Assembly: GCF_028553885.1 (NCBI RefSeq)
Contig: NZ_CP067169.1
Coordinates: forward strand, 1,197,501 to 1,261,500
Origin: Paracoccus aestuarii
Lineage (GTDB): Bacteria > Pseudomonadota > Alphaproteobacteria > Rhodobacterales > Rhodobacteraceae
Direction: 5' to 3'
DNA: 64,000 nucleotides
The notes under the pieces were generated by a model that worked only from the letters and a program-made list of their open reading frames with translations, was not told where the DNA came from and did no database searches. Shown here one piece after another: positions 8,868 through 16,404 of the stretch (its first letter is position 1; each line of letters begins with the position of its first letter). The translations under genes and the position numbers were made by a program.

Positions 8868-9688
8868 GCCCCGCAGGCCGCCAGCCAGGCCCGGATCGCG
8901 GTCAGGGCAGGGGCCTCGTCCAGCCAAGGGATATGCGCGCGTCCCGGCACTTCGGCCAGGATCAGGTCGGGGCGCATCGCCTGCATCCGCGTTGTGACGG
9001 CAGGCGACAGCAGGTCCGAATTCGCCCCCCGGATCAGCGCGACGGGCATCCCCTCGGTCGCCTGCCACAAGGGCCACAGATCGACCGGCGCGCCTTCGAA
9101 CGCGGCCAGAAACGCCTCGCGCAGGGCTGGATCATAGCGCAGCCGCAGCCCCTCGGGCGTCTGGTCGTAATGACGGCGCACATCCTCCAGCCAGCGCCCC
9201 TCGGGCACGTCCGAAAACCCCGGCATCACCTCGGGCAGGCGGGCTGCCAAGGCCTCATGCGTAGGGGCCGCCGGCGTGCGGCCCACGTAATCGAAGATCC
9301 GCTGCAGCCCCGCCCGCTCGATCTCCGGCCCCACATCGTTCAGGCAAAGGCCGGCCATCCGGTCCCGCGCGGTCGCGGCCAGGAACATCCCGATCAGCCC
9401 CCCGCGCGAGGTGCCCAGCACCGCCGCCCGCTCGACCCCCAGGTGATCCAGCAGCCCCACGGCATCACGCGCCTCGCGCGGCACGGTATAGGTCGCAGGC
9501 CCCGTCCAGTCCGACGCACCCCGCCCGCGATACTCCATCCGGATCAGGCGCACGCCCTCCAGATGGGGTGCGACATAGTCGAAATCCGACATCCCCCGGG
9601 TCAGCCCCGCCAGGCACAGCACGGGCAGGCCCGCCCCCTCGTCGGAATAGACAATCCGCGCCCCGTCATCCGCCGTGAAATCCGCCAT
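8864..9688 (-). CDS. Alpha/beta-hydrolase fold protein
   Basis: A 274-residue cytosolic hydrolase with no signal peptide. The nucleophile elbow is LGTSRGGL with S94, the likely catalytic histidine is H252 in GRAHIPW, and the oxyanion region is near CLAGLTRG (about 25-32). The N-terminal beta-hairpin 'DGARIVYSDEG' is typical of the small-ester hydrolase branch (haloalkane dehalogenase/esterase/epoxide hydrolase-like). It converges with pit and is separated from fabI by a GC-rich repeat of 69 bases, so it is probably not part of the fab operon. Substrate cannot be assigned. Confidence 0.78.
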   Translation of the reverse strand: MADFTADDGARIVYSDEGAGLPVLCLAGLTRGMSDFDYVAPHLEGVRLIRMEYRGRGASDWTGPATYTVPREARDAVGLLDHLGVERAAVLGTSRGGLIGMFLAATARDRMAGLCLNDVGPEIERAGLQRIFDYVGRTPAAPTHEALAARLPEVMPGFSDVPEGRWLEDVRRHYDQTPEGLRLRYDPALREAFLAAFEGAPVDLWPLWQATEGMPVALIRGANSDLLSPAVTTRMQAMRPDLILAEVPGRAHIPWLDEAPALTAIRAWLAACGA

Positions 9689-9716
9689 GACCGCGCCCTT
9701 CTTCGTTGTCCAAATA

Positions 9717-9750
9717 CCCCGCGGGGGTCCGGGGGCGCGAAGCCCCCGGC
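9717..9750. repeat. GC-rich extragenic palindromic (REP-like) element
   Basis: CCCCGCGGGG (9717-9726) is followed by an 8-base-pair hairpin CCGGGGGC/GCCCCCGG (9729-9749). The same gggggtccgggggg...cccccgg core recurs twice at 51991-52126. This kind of intergenic element is common in Rhodobacteraceae genomes. It fills the gap between fabI and the hydrolase. Confidence 0.6.
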
Positions 9751-9757
9751 TCCGCCG

Positions 9758-10546
9758 TCAGAGGTTCTCGCTCTGCGGCATGCCCAGCACATGATAGCCG
9801 CCATCCACGGTCACGACCTCGCCGGTGGTGCATGCGCCCCAATCCGACATCAGCCAGACCGCGGTGCCGCCGATCGCCTCCAGCGTGGCATTGGCGCGCA
9901 GGGGCGCGTTCGCCTCGGTATGGCGGAAGGTCTTGCGCGCGCCCCCAATGGCCGCACCGGCCAGGGTCTTCATCGGGCCGGGGCTGATCGCGTTCACGCG
10001 GATGCCGTCCGGGCCCAGATCATTGGCCAGATAGCGCACGCTGCTCTCCAGCGCGGCCTTGGCCACGCCCATGACGTTGTAGAAGGGCGTCACCCGGTTC
10101 GACCCGCCATAGGTCAGGGTGATGATCGACCCGCCCTCCGCCATGAGGGGATGCGCCCGCCGCGCCACCTCGATCAGCGAATAGCAGCTGATCTCCAGAC
10201 TGCGTTTGAAATTGGCGCGGCTGGTATTCATGAACCGGCCGGTCAGCTCGTCCTTGTTGGAAAACGCCACCGCATGGACCAGAAAATCCAGCCGGCCCCA
10301 CCGCTCGGACAGGGCCGCGAAGGCCGCGTCCAGCGACGCGTCATCGGTCACGTCCACATCGACCAGGAAATCCGACCCGACCGAGGCGGCCAGCGGCTCG
10401 ACCCGCTTGCCGAAGGCCTCGCCCTGATAGGAAAAGGCCAGCTCGGCCCCCTGATCGGCCAAGGCTCTCGCGATGCCCCACGCGATGGACCGCTCATTGG
10501 CGACCCCCATCACAAGCCCACGCTTGCCCTTCAGAAGATCGCCCAT
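9758..10546 (-). CDS. fabI: Enoyl-[acyl-carrier-protein] reductase (NADH)
   Basis: A 262-residue FabI that reduces trans-2-enoyl-ACP in each cycle of type II fatty acid synthesis. It has the FabI-type SDR signature: GVANERSIAWGIA nucleotide loop (about 14-26), Y146 and Y156, and K163 (Y-x6-K spacing), plus ISPGPMKTLA substrate loop and the C-terminal VDGGYHVLGM. Length is normal. It follows fabB by 13 bases on the same strand, making a fabA-fabB-fabI unit. FabI is the triclosan target; no residue here is clearly abnormal. Confidence 0.95.
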   Translation of the reverse strand: MGDLLKGKRGLVMGVANERSIAWGIARALADQGAELAFSYQGEAFGKRVEPLAASVGSDFLVDVDVTDDASLDAAFAALSERWGRLDFLVHAVAFSNKDELTGRFMNTSRANFKRSLEISCYSLIEVARRAHPLMAEGGSIITLTYGGSNRVTPFYNVMGVAKAALESSVRYLANDLGPDGIRVNAISPGPMKTLAGAAIGGARKTFRHTEANAPLRANATLEAIGGTAVWLMSDWGACTTGEVVTVDGGYHVLGMPQSENL

Positions 10547-10559
10547 GTGTTTCCGGCCC

Positions 10560-11789
10560 TTATCCGTGATAGCGCGACATCACCAGCGTCGCATTGGTGC
10601 CGCCAAAGCCGAAGCTGTTCGACAGGACCGAATCCAACCCGGCGTTGTCAACGCGGCTGGTGGCAATTTCGCCCGGTTGAATCTCGGGGTCCAGAGTCGT
10701 CACGTTCGCCGATGCCGCGATGAAGTCATTTTGCAACATCAGCAGGCTGTAGATCGCCTCATGCACGCCCGTCGCGCCCAAAGAATGACCCGTCAGCGAC
10801 TTGGTCGAGCTGACCGGCGGGGTCGAACCCTCGCCCCAGATGCGGCGGATCGCCTTGATCTCGCCCAGATCGCCCACCGGGGTCGAGGTGCCATGCGCGT
10901 TGATATAGCTGATCTTGCGATCCTCGGGCAGGGTGGACAGGGCCACGCGCATCGCGCGCTCGCCGCCCTCGCCCGAGGGGGCGACCATGTCATAGCCGTC
11001 GCTGGTCGCGCCGTAGCCGGTGACCTCGGCATAGATCTTGGCGCCGCGCGCCAGGGCGTGGGACAGCTCTTCCAGCACGACGACGCCGCCGCCGCCCGCG
11101 ATGACAAAGCCGTCGCGGGTCGCGTCATAGGGGCGGGACGCGGTCTCGGGCCTGTCGTTGTATTTCGACGACATCGCGCCCATCGCGTCGAACAGGCAGG
11201 ACAGCGTCCAGTCCAGCTCCTCGCCGCCGCCGGCGAAGACGATGTCCTGCTTGCCCATCTGGATCTGCTCGACGCCGTTGCCGATGCAATGCGCCGAGGT
11301 CGCGCAGGCCGAAGTGATGGAATAGTTCACGCCCTTGATCTTGAAGGGCGTGGCCAGACAGGCCGAGTTCGTCGACGACATGCAGCGCGTCACCATGAAG
11401 GGGCCCATGCGCTTGGGCGCGCCCTTCTCGATCACCGTCTGATGCGCCTGGAAGAAGTTCGACGTGGACGGCCCGCCCGATCCCATGATCAGGCCGGTGC
11501 GCGGGTTCGACACGTCGGCCTCGTCCAGGCCGCTATCCTTGATCGCCTGTTCCATGGCGATGAAGTTATAGGCCGCGCCCGGACCCATGAAGCGCAGGTC
11601 GCGCTTGTCGATATGATCCTCCAGCACGATCTGGGGCATGCCATGGACTTGGCTGCGGAACCCGTGTTCCGCATATTCGGGGGCTGCGACGATGCCCGAA
11701 CGGCCCGTGCGCAGGCTGTCGGCGACTTCGTCGGCGGTGTTGCCGATGGGGGATACGATACCAAGCCCGGTGATGACGACGCGGCGCAT
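10560..11789 (-). CDS. fabB: 3-oxoacyl-[acyl-carrier-protein] synthase I
   Basis: A 409-residue condensing enzyme. The catalytic Cys-His-His triad is C162 (TSACATSAH), H299 ([11 protein letters not shown]) and H335 ([12 protein letters not shown]), with the [11 protein letters not shown]-terminal loop. Pairing directly with fabA (22 bases apart) identifies it as FabB rather than FabF: FabA makes the cis-3-decenoyl-ACP that FabB elongates, the anaerobic route to unsaturated fatty acids. The start ATG is preceded by AGGAGG on the minus strand. Confidence 0.95.
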   Translation of the reverse strand: MRRVVITGLGIVSPIGNTADEVADSLRTGRSGIVAAPEYAEHGFRSQVHGMPQIVLEDHIDKRDLRFMGPGAAYNFIAMEQAIKDSGLDEADVSNPRTGLIMGSGGPSTSNFFQAHQTVIEKGAPKRMGPFMVTRCMSSTNSACLATPFKIKGVNYSITSACATSAHCIGNGVEQIQMGKQDIVFAGGGEELDWTLSCLFDAMGAMSSKYNDRPETASRPYDATRDGFVIAGGGGVVVLEELSHALARGAKIYAEVTGYGATSDGYDMVAPSGEGGERAMRVALSTLPEDRKISYINAHGTSTPVGDLGEIKAIRRIWGEGSTPPVSSTKSLTGHSLGATGVHEAIYSLLMLQNDFIAASANVTTLDPEIQPGEIATSRVDNAGLDSVLSNSFGFGGTNATLVMSRYHG

Positions 11790-11811
11790 GGGGGCCTCCT
11801 TCTGGATGGGG

Positions 11812-12321
11812 TCAGCTGGCCGAGAGGGCCACTTTCATGTCACGGACCTGATAGATCAGCTCTCCGTCGGCCTCGACGCGGCCGTCGGCCACGCCCATGG
11901 TCAGGCGGCGGGTCTGGATGGCCTTGGTGAAATCGACGGTGTAGCGCAGCATCTTGCGGTCGGGCCGGACCATGCCGGTCAGCTTGACCTCGCCCACGCC
12001 CAAGGCATAGCCGCGCCCCTGCCAGCCGCGCCAGCCCAGGTTGAAGCCGGTCAGCTGCCACAGCCCGTCAAGGCCCAGGCATCCCGGCATGATCGGGTTG
12101 CCGGGGAAATGGCAGTCAAAGAACCACAGGTCGGGTTTGATGTCGAATTCGGCGACGATATGGCCCTTGCCATGTTCGCCCCCGTCCTCGGAGACCTCGG
12201 TGATGCGGTCCATCATCAGCATCGGCGGCTCGGGCAGCTGGGCGTTGCCGGGGCCGAACAGCTCTCCGCGCGCGCAGGCAAGCAGGTCGTCGCGGTCGAA
12301 GCTGGTCTGGGTCATCGCCAT
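11812..12321 (-). CDS. fabA: 3-hydroxydecanoyl-ACP dehydratase/isomerase
   Basis: A 169-residue FabA hot-dog enzyme. The active-site pair is H71 in [12 protein letters not shown] and D85 in LGLDGLWQL, both in FabA-specific context. It dehydrates beta-hydroxydecanoyl-ACP and isomerises the trans-2 to the cis-3 product, feeding FabB. It is first in the leftward fabA-fabB-fabI unit. A second in-frame ATG at 12315 (MTQTSF) is an equally possible start, as no strong ribosome site distinguishes them. The 126-base gap upstream holds a tandem GGCGCAAG repeat that may be regulatory. Confidence 0.95.
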   Translation of the reverse strand: MAMTQTSFDRDDLLACARGELFGPGNAQLPEPPMLMMDRITEVSEDGGEHGKGHIVAEFDIKPDLWFFDCHFPGNPIMPGCLGLDGLWQLTGFNLGWRGWQGRGYALGVGEVKLTGMVRPDRKMLRYTVDFTKAIQTRRLTMGVADGRVEADGELIYQVRDMKVALSAS

Positions 12322-12395
12322 GCGGGTCGGGCCTTTCCGGTTGCGGCCCGCCGGGGGCCATCAGGGGTCGAATGTTGCCGCAGGGTCTATCATCC

Positions 12396-12414
12396 GGCGC
12401 AAGATCGGCGCAAG
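12396..12414. promoter_or_regulatory. Tandem direct repeat upstream of fabA
   Basis: GGCGCAAG occurs at 12396-12403 and again at 12407-12414, an exact 11-base repeat period (one helical turn), 75 bases upstream of the fabA start. Regularly phased direct repeats can be activator or repressor sites. No known regulator is implied by the sequence. Confidence 0.3.
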
Positions 12415-12447
12415 GGCCAGCCGAAAGGCCCGCTCAGAACGACAGGT

Positions 12448-13323
12448 TCAGAACCACTGGCCGGGCTCCATCAGCCCCAGATCCATCAGCTGCTGCGACG
12501 ACCAATCGAAGCGGTGCGAGTTGCGCCAGGTCATCGTGCCGACCTGATCACGCGAGCCGGGATTGCTGACCAGCGCCTTGGCCACCCGGAACGAGGCGAT
12601 GGCGGCGGTCAGGTTGTGGTGCCACGGGCAGGAATAGGTGTTGTATTCCTCGACGGTAAATCGGTGATCGGCGGTGACGGCCAGGCCCGGGGCGGCGCGG
12701 AACAGCGCGATCCGGTCGATGCGGCGGCGGTCGGGGGGCAGCAGCTCCTCATAGCGCCAGCGCAGGCCGCCGTGGAAATCCAGCTGTCTTTCGCGGTGAT
12801 GCCCGTCCGGCCCGACCCGGCCCAGGGCGTAATAGCCGGTCCGGTCGAACATCGCGTTCTCCAGGTCCACCGCATCGGGACAGCGCGCGATGTCCGAGGC
12901 ATAGAGATCGACCACATAGGTCAGCATCGCGTCGCGCCGTTCCTCGACATGGAAGGCCAGCATCTCGCCCACGCTGCGCGTCTCGCAGAAGGGGTGGAAC
13001 AGGAATTCCGCATTGAACCCGTAATAGAGCCAGGTCCCCGCGGGCACCGCCGCGATCACGGCGTTGACCACGTCCACATGCGCGTCGGGGCGGCGCGTGT
13101 CATGGCCCAGCTGGGTGACGCGGGCGGCCAAGGCCTCGGGCAGGTCCTGCGGCTGGTCGGATGCCAGCAGGATGTGCCTGAAGCCGCGGTCCAGGTGATG
13201 GCGGACGGTGCGTTCGACGGCCACGTCATCCTCGACTAGGATGATGGCCAAGGGGCCCTTGGCCAAGGCCTTGGGCTTGTCGGCCAGCACCGCGGCCATG
13301 GGGCGGACGGGTAGGACCGGCAT
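12448..13323 (-). CDS. Glycosyltransferase family 2-like protein
   Basis: A 291-residue soluble protein. It resembles the family-2-like glycosyltransferase group common in Rhodobacteraceae: an early strand LAIILVEDDVAVERTVRHH (about 25-43), a parallel beta region, PAGTWLYYGFNAEFLFHPFC (about 93-112), and the late HHNLTAAIASFRVAK. I do not see a canonical DxD metal site that I would trust. Its start overlaps the stop of the Ala-rich gene upstream (TGATG), so the two are co-translated. The next gene, fabA, is 126 bases away and probably separately promoted. Acceptor and sugar are unknown. Confidence 0.5.
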   Translation of the reverse strand: MPVLPVRPMAAVLADKPKALAKGPLAIILVEDDVAVERTVRHHLDRGFRHILLASDQPQDLPEALAARVTQLGHDTRRPDAHVDVVNAVIAAVPAGTWLYYGFNAEFLFHPFCETRSVGEMLAFHVEERRDAMLTYVVDLYASDIARCPDAVDLENAMFDRTGYYALGRVGPDGHHRERQLDFHGGLRWRYEELLPPDRRRIDRIALFRAAPGLAVTADHRFTVEEYNTYSCPWHHNLTAAIASFRVAKALVSNPGSRDQVGTMTWRNSHRFDWSSQQLMDLGLMEPGQWF

Positions 13324-14057
13324 CAGCGCATGACCGCCCGGACCTGCTCCAGCGCGGCAGCCAGCAGCGAGGGGTTGTCGGCGGCCGAGGCGACCAGGGC
13401 GCGCAGGGTCTGTTTCTGCGCGTCGGGCAGGGCGGATTCGTCGATCAGGCGGTCGACCTCGGCGCGGTCGAAGCCCTCGGGGGTCAGCAGTGCCTCGATC
13501 CGGGCGGCGACGCCTGCGGCACCGGCGCTGTCCTGGGCGGCGTCGGCGGCGTCGCGGGTGGCGTCGGCCGCGGCGCGGGCGGCATCCTCGGCAGCGCCGG
13601 CGGCCAGGCCAGTCACGCCCGCCGTGGCGCCCGCCGCGGCCTGTGCGGCGCGGTCGGCCGCGGCCAGGGCGGCCTCGGCTGCGGCTTCGGCGGCATCGGC
13701 CGCGTCACCGGCGGTGGGCAGGTCGCCCGAGGCGCGCGACGCCTCGGCCGCAGCATCGGCGGCCAGGGCCGCGGCATCGGCTGCGGCATCGGCCGCGGCG
13801 TTGGCGGCGTCCTCGGCATCGGTGGCGGGGTCCTGGGGGGCCTCGGCGGCGGTCCGGGCGGCCTCCTCGGCGGCGCGGGCGGCGTCCTCGGCCAGGCGCG
13901 CGGCCTCGCCCGCATCGGTGTCGGGGGTGGCGGGCGCCTGAGAGGTCTGGGCGGTCACCTGCGGCGCGGCGGTGTCGGTCCCGCGATCCTGCATCAGCAG
14001 CCATCCCCCGCCCGCGGCCAGCAGCAGAATCACGACGATCGGCAACAGCTTGGTCAT
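13323..14057 (-). CDS. Ala-rich membrane-anchored hypothetical protein
   Basis: A 244-residue protein I do not recognise. Residues about 1-23 are a signal/anchor ([19 protein letters not shown]). Residues about 45-175 are a low-complexity Ala/Asp/Glu region (repeats of AADAA, AAEAA type) predicted to form long helices or a coiled coil. The last 60 residues are ordinary sequence ([20 protein letters not shown]... LEQVRAVMR) and may be the functional domain. It is co-translated with the glycosyltransferase-like gene and divergent from infC. The repetitive Ala codons give strong shadow frames in all six readings, but this frame has the anchor, the clean start and the coherent C-terminus. Confidence 0.65.
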   Translation of the reverse strand: MTKLLPIVVILLLAAGGGWLLMQDRGTDTAAPQVTAQTSQAPATPDTDAGEAARLAEDAARAAEEAARTAAEAPQDPATDAEDAANAAADAAADAAALAADAAAEASRASGDLPTAGDAADAAEAAAEAALAAADRAAQAAAGATAGVTGLAAGAAEDAARAAADATRDAADAAQDSAGAAGVAARIEALLTPEGFDRAEVDRLIDESALPDAQKQTLRALVASAADNPSLLAAALEQVRAVMR

Positions 14058-14174
14058 TCGGCTTCCTTACCCGGTTTGGCGTCACGGCCATCTATGACAC
14101 AGGCCCCCCCGGCAGGAAAGCACCGCCAGCCCCGCAAGGCTGCGCCTTTTGCGTCCCAAACCCATCAATTCCGG

Positions 14175-14203
14175 TTGAAAACCGCGGCGGCAGACCTTAT
14201 TTT
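14175..14203 (+). promoter_or_regulatory. Predicted promoter of infC
   Basis: TTGAAA (14175-14180) and TATTTT (14198-14203) are separated by exactly 17 bases, close to sigma70 consensus. The predicted start site near 14210 gives a leader of about 30 bases before the infC start. Confidence 0.55.
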
Positions 14204-14239
14204 CCTGCCACTTCGAATGGCTATTCAAGGAGCAACGCC

Positions 14240-14779
14240 ATAGCCCGCCGCCCGCATAACGCACCGCCCACCCGCGATACCGGTCCCCGGACCAACGAAC
14301 GCATCCGGGTCTCCGAAATCCGCCTGATCGGTCCCGACGGGGAAAATGTAGGCGTCGTGCCGCCCTCGGTCGGCCTGCAGATGGCCCAGGATGCCGGTCT
14401 GGACCTGGTCGAGATTTCGCCCAACGCGGCGCCGCCGGTCTGCAAGGTGATGGATCTCGGCAAGTACAAATACGAGATGCAGAAGCGCGAGGCCGAGGCC
14501 CGCAAGAAGCAGAAGGTCATCGAGATCAAGGAGATCAAGTTCCGTCCCGGGACCGATACCCATGATTACGACGTCAAGATGCGCAGCGTGATGAAGTTCC
14601 TGGAAGGCGGCGACAAGGTCAAGGTGACCCTGCGCTTCCGCGGCCGCGAGATGGCCCACCAGGATCTGGGCCTGGAACTGCTGAACCGCGTGCGCGACGA
14701 CGTGGGCGAGATGGGCAAGGTCGAATCCATGCCCAAGCTGGAAGGCCGCCAGATGGTCATGATGATCTCGCCCCGCTGA
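14240..14779 (+). CDS. infC: Translation initiation factor IF-3, with ATA start codon
   Basis: The mature IF-3 sequence begins (M)[16 protein letters not shown] and continues through the family signature [20 protein letters not shown] and the C-terminal [15 protein letters not shown] domain, 179 residues, the normal length. No in-frame ATG, GTG or TTG lies at the right place. The codon at the conserved start is ATA (14240-14242), six bases after AAGGAG (14227-14232). IF-3 genes in other bacteria use rare non-AUG starts so that IF-3, which rejects such codons, represses its own translation. An out-of-frame ATG at 14217 opens an 8-codon frame whose TAG (14241-14243) overlaps the ATA. The predicted promoter is at 14175-14203. 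Confidence 0.92.
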   Translation: MARRPHNAPPTRDTGPRTNERIRVSEIRLIGPDGENVGVVPPSVGLQMAQDAGLDLVEISPNAAPPVCKVMDLGKYKYEMQKREAEARKKQKVIEIKEIKFRPGTDTHDYDVKMRSVMKFLEGGDKVKVTLRFRGREMAHQDLGLELLNRVRDDVGEMGKVESMPKLEGRQMVMMISPR

Positions 14780-14806
14780 GGGCGCGACATCCGCGACATC
14801 GATCAG

Positions 14807-14836
14807 GGCCGCGCGGGCATTGCCGCGCGGCCTTTT
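14807..14836 (+). terminator. Rho-independent terminator after infC
   Basis: A 10-base-pair perfect stem GGCCGCGCGG/CCGCGCGGCC (14807-14816 and 14823-14832) with a 6-base loop is followed by TTTT (14833-14836). Confidence 0.85.
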
Positions 14837-14854
14837 GCATTGCAAGGATGCGCC

Positions 14855-15328
14855 ATGACCCAAAGCCCCGTCCTGCGCGTGATGCGCCTGCCCGATGCCG
14901 ATCCCGCCATTCCGCTGCCGCGCTATGTCACCGCAGGGGCGGCGGGGGCGGATCTCTGCGCGAACTTGGCCCCCGACGACCGGGCGGCCGGCCTGACGCT
15001 GCCCCCCTTGGGGCGCGCGCTGATCCCCACCGGGCTGGCCTTGGCCATCCCCGAAGGGTGGGAGGCGCAGATCCGCCCCCGATCCGGCCTGGCGCTGAAG
15101 CATGGCGTGACCTTGGCCAACGCGCCCGGCACGATCGACGCCGATTACCGCGGGCCCTTGGGGGTGATCCTGCTGAACCTGGGCGATGCGCCCTTCACCG
15201 TGGGCCATGGCGACCGGATCGCCCAGATGGTCCTGGCCCCCGCCCCGCAGGCCCGGTTCGACCAGGTGGACAGCCTGGAGGGCACCGCGCGCGGGCAGGG
15301 CGGCTTCGGCTCGACGGGGCGCGGCTGA
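14855..15328 (+). CDS. dut: dUTP diphosphatase
   Basis: A 157-residue trimeric dUTPase that hydrolyses dUTP to dUMP, keeping uracil out of DNA and feeding dTMP synthesis. The five family motifs are visible: [12 protein letters not shown] (1), [11 protein letters not shown] (2), the beta-hairpin uracil-binding segment [17 protein letters not shown] (3), [11 protein letters not shown] (4) and the C-terminal [13 protein letters not shown]-loop-like tail (5). Start ATG 14855 is preferred because AAGGA lies at 14844-14848; a TTG at 14840 is a poorer choice. The stop overlaps the next ATG at 15328. Confidence 0.95.
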   Translation: MTQSPVLRVMRLPDADPAIPLPRYVTAGAAGADLCANLAPDDRAAGLTLPPLGRALIPTGLALAIPEGWEAQIRPRSGLALKHGVTLANAPGTIDADYRGPLGVILLNLGDAPFTVGHGDRIAQMVLAPAPQARFDQVDSLEGTARGQGGFGSTGRG

Positions 15329-16378
15329 TGTTGGGGATATTCCTGATCGGGATGCTGCTGATCCTGGGCCGGGTCATGGGCTTTCCGCGCCGGGTGACGC
15401 TGACCATGGTTGCCGTGCTGTGGCTGGGTCTGCTGTCGCTGTCGCTGGCAGCCCCCGGATCGGCCGCGGCCCAGGCCACCGGCGGCAGCGCGGCGGGCTG
15501 GCTGGTGCTGGGCGCAGTGGTGGCGCTGGTCATCGGATATCGCCGCCTGCTGCGCCGCTTGCGCGCGGTGGCCGCCCCGCCCGCGCCCACCGCCCCCGCC
15601 CGGGACCGCCTGTCCGAGGCGGAACTGGACCGCTATGCCCGTCACTTGGTCCTCAAGCAGATCGCGGGCCGGGGCAGATGCGCCTGAAACAGGCCCGGGT
15701 GCTGGTCGTGGGGGCCGGGGGCTGGGGGCGCCCGTCTGTCTCTATCTGGCGGCGGCGGGGGTGGGGCGGATCACCTTGGCCGATGACGACACGGTCAGCC
15801 TGTCGAACCTGCAGCGCCAGGTGATCTTTCGCGACGATCTGCGGGGCGAGCCCAAGGCCTATGCCGCGGCCGAGGCGATGCTGCGCCTGAACCCGCATCT
15901 GGACGTGACCCCCCTGATCCGCCGCATCACCGAGGCCGACACGGCGCTGATCGCCGATCACGACCTGGTCATCGACGGCACCGACAGCTTTGCCGCGCGG
16001 GATGCGATCAATCGCGCCTGCGCTTCGGCGGGGGTCCCGCTGATCTGGGGCGCGATCGGGCAATGGGACGGGCAGGTCACCCTGTTCGACCCGGCCCGCG
16101 GCGGGCCGTGCCTGGCCTGTCTGTTCCCCGCCGCCCCCGTCCATGACGCCCCCTGCGCCGAGGCAGGCGTCGTCGGCGCGCTGCCCGGCATCATCGGCAG
16201 CGTCATGGCGCTGGAGGCGATCAAGCACCTGACCGGCGCGGGCCAGAGCCTGCGCGGGCGGATGATGCTGTTCGACGGGCTCTACGGTGAATCGCGGATG
16301 ATCGCCTGCGCCGCCGATCCCGCCTGTCCCGTCTGCGGCGGGCAATCGGCGCTGGCACCGGGGGCGCCGCTTCCCTAA
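15328..16378 (+). pseudogene. HesA/MoeB/ThiF-family E1-like adenylyltransferase, broken by two frameshifts
   Basis: The reading begins at ATG 15328 (overlapping the dut stop) with two membrane segments, then LSEAELDRYARHLVLKQIAG, the typical MoeB/ThiF opening. At about 15669 one C is missing and the frame fails (stop at 15687). The expected continuation QMRLKQARVLVVGAGG is read in another frame. At about 15722 a second C is missing, and the rest (LGAPVCLYLAAAG... to stop 16378) is in the third frame. The distal part keeps the adenylation site DGTDSFAARDAINRAC and the zinc pairs CLAC and CPVC. Inserting one C at each site restores a full gene with the GAGGLG nucleotide loop spanning the second lesion. 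Both lesions are in G/C runs 53 bases apart, so base-calling error is as likely as decay. Confidence 0.8.
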
Positions 16379-16404
16379 CCTGCACCCGACAACCGGAGGC
16401 AGAC

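Noticed and set aside
14848..15327. A second protein read out of frame across dut
   Set aside because: dut has all five family motifs in its own frame. The overlapping frame is Arg/Pro/Gly-rich and matters only because it joins the frame of the downstream MoeB-like gene at 15328.
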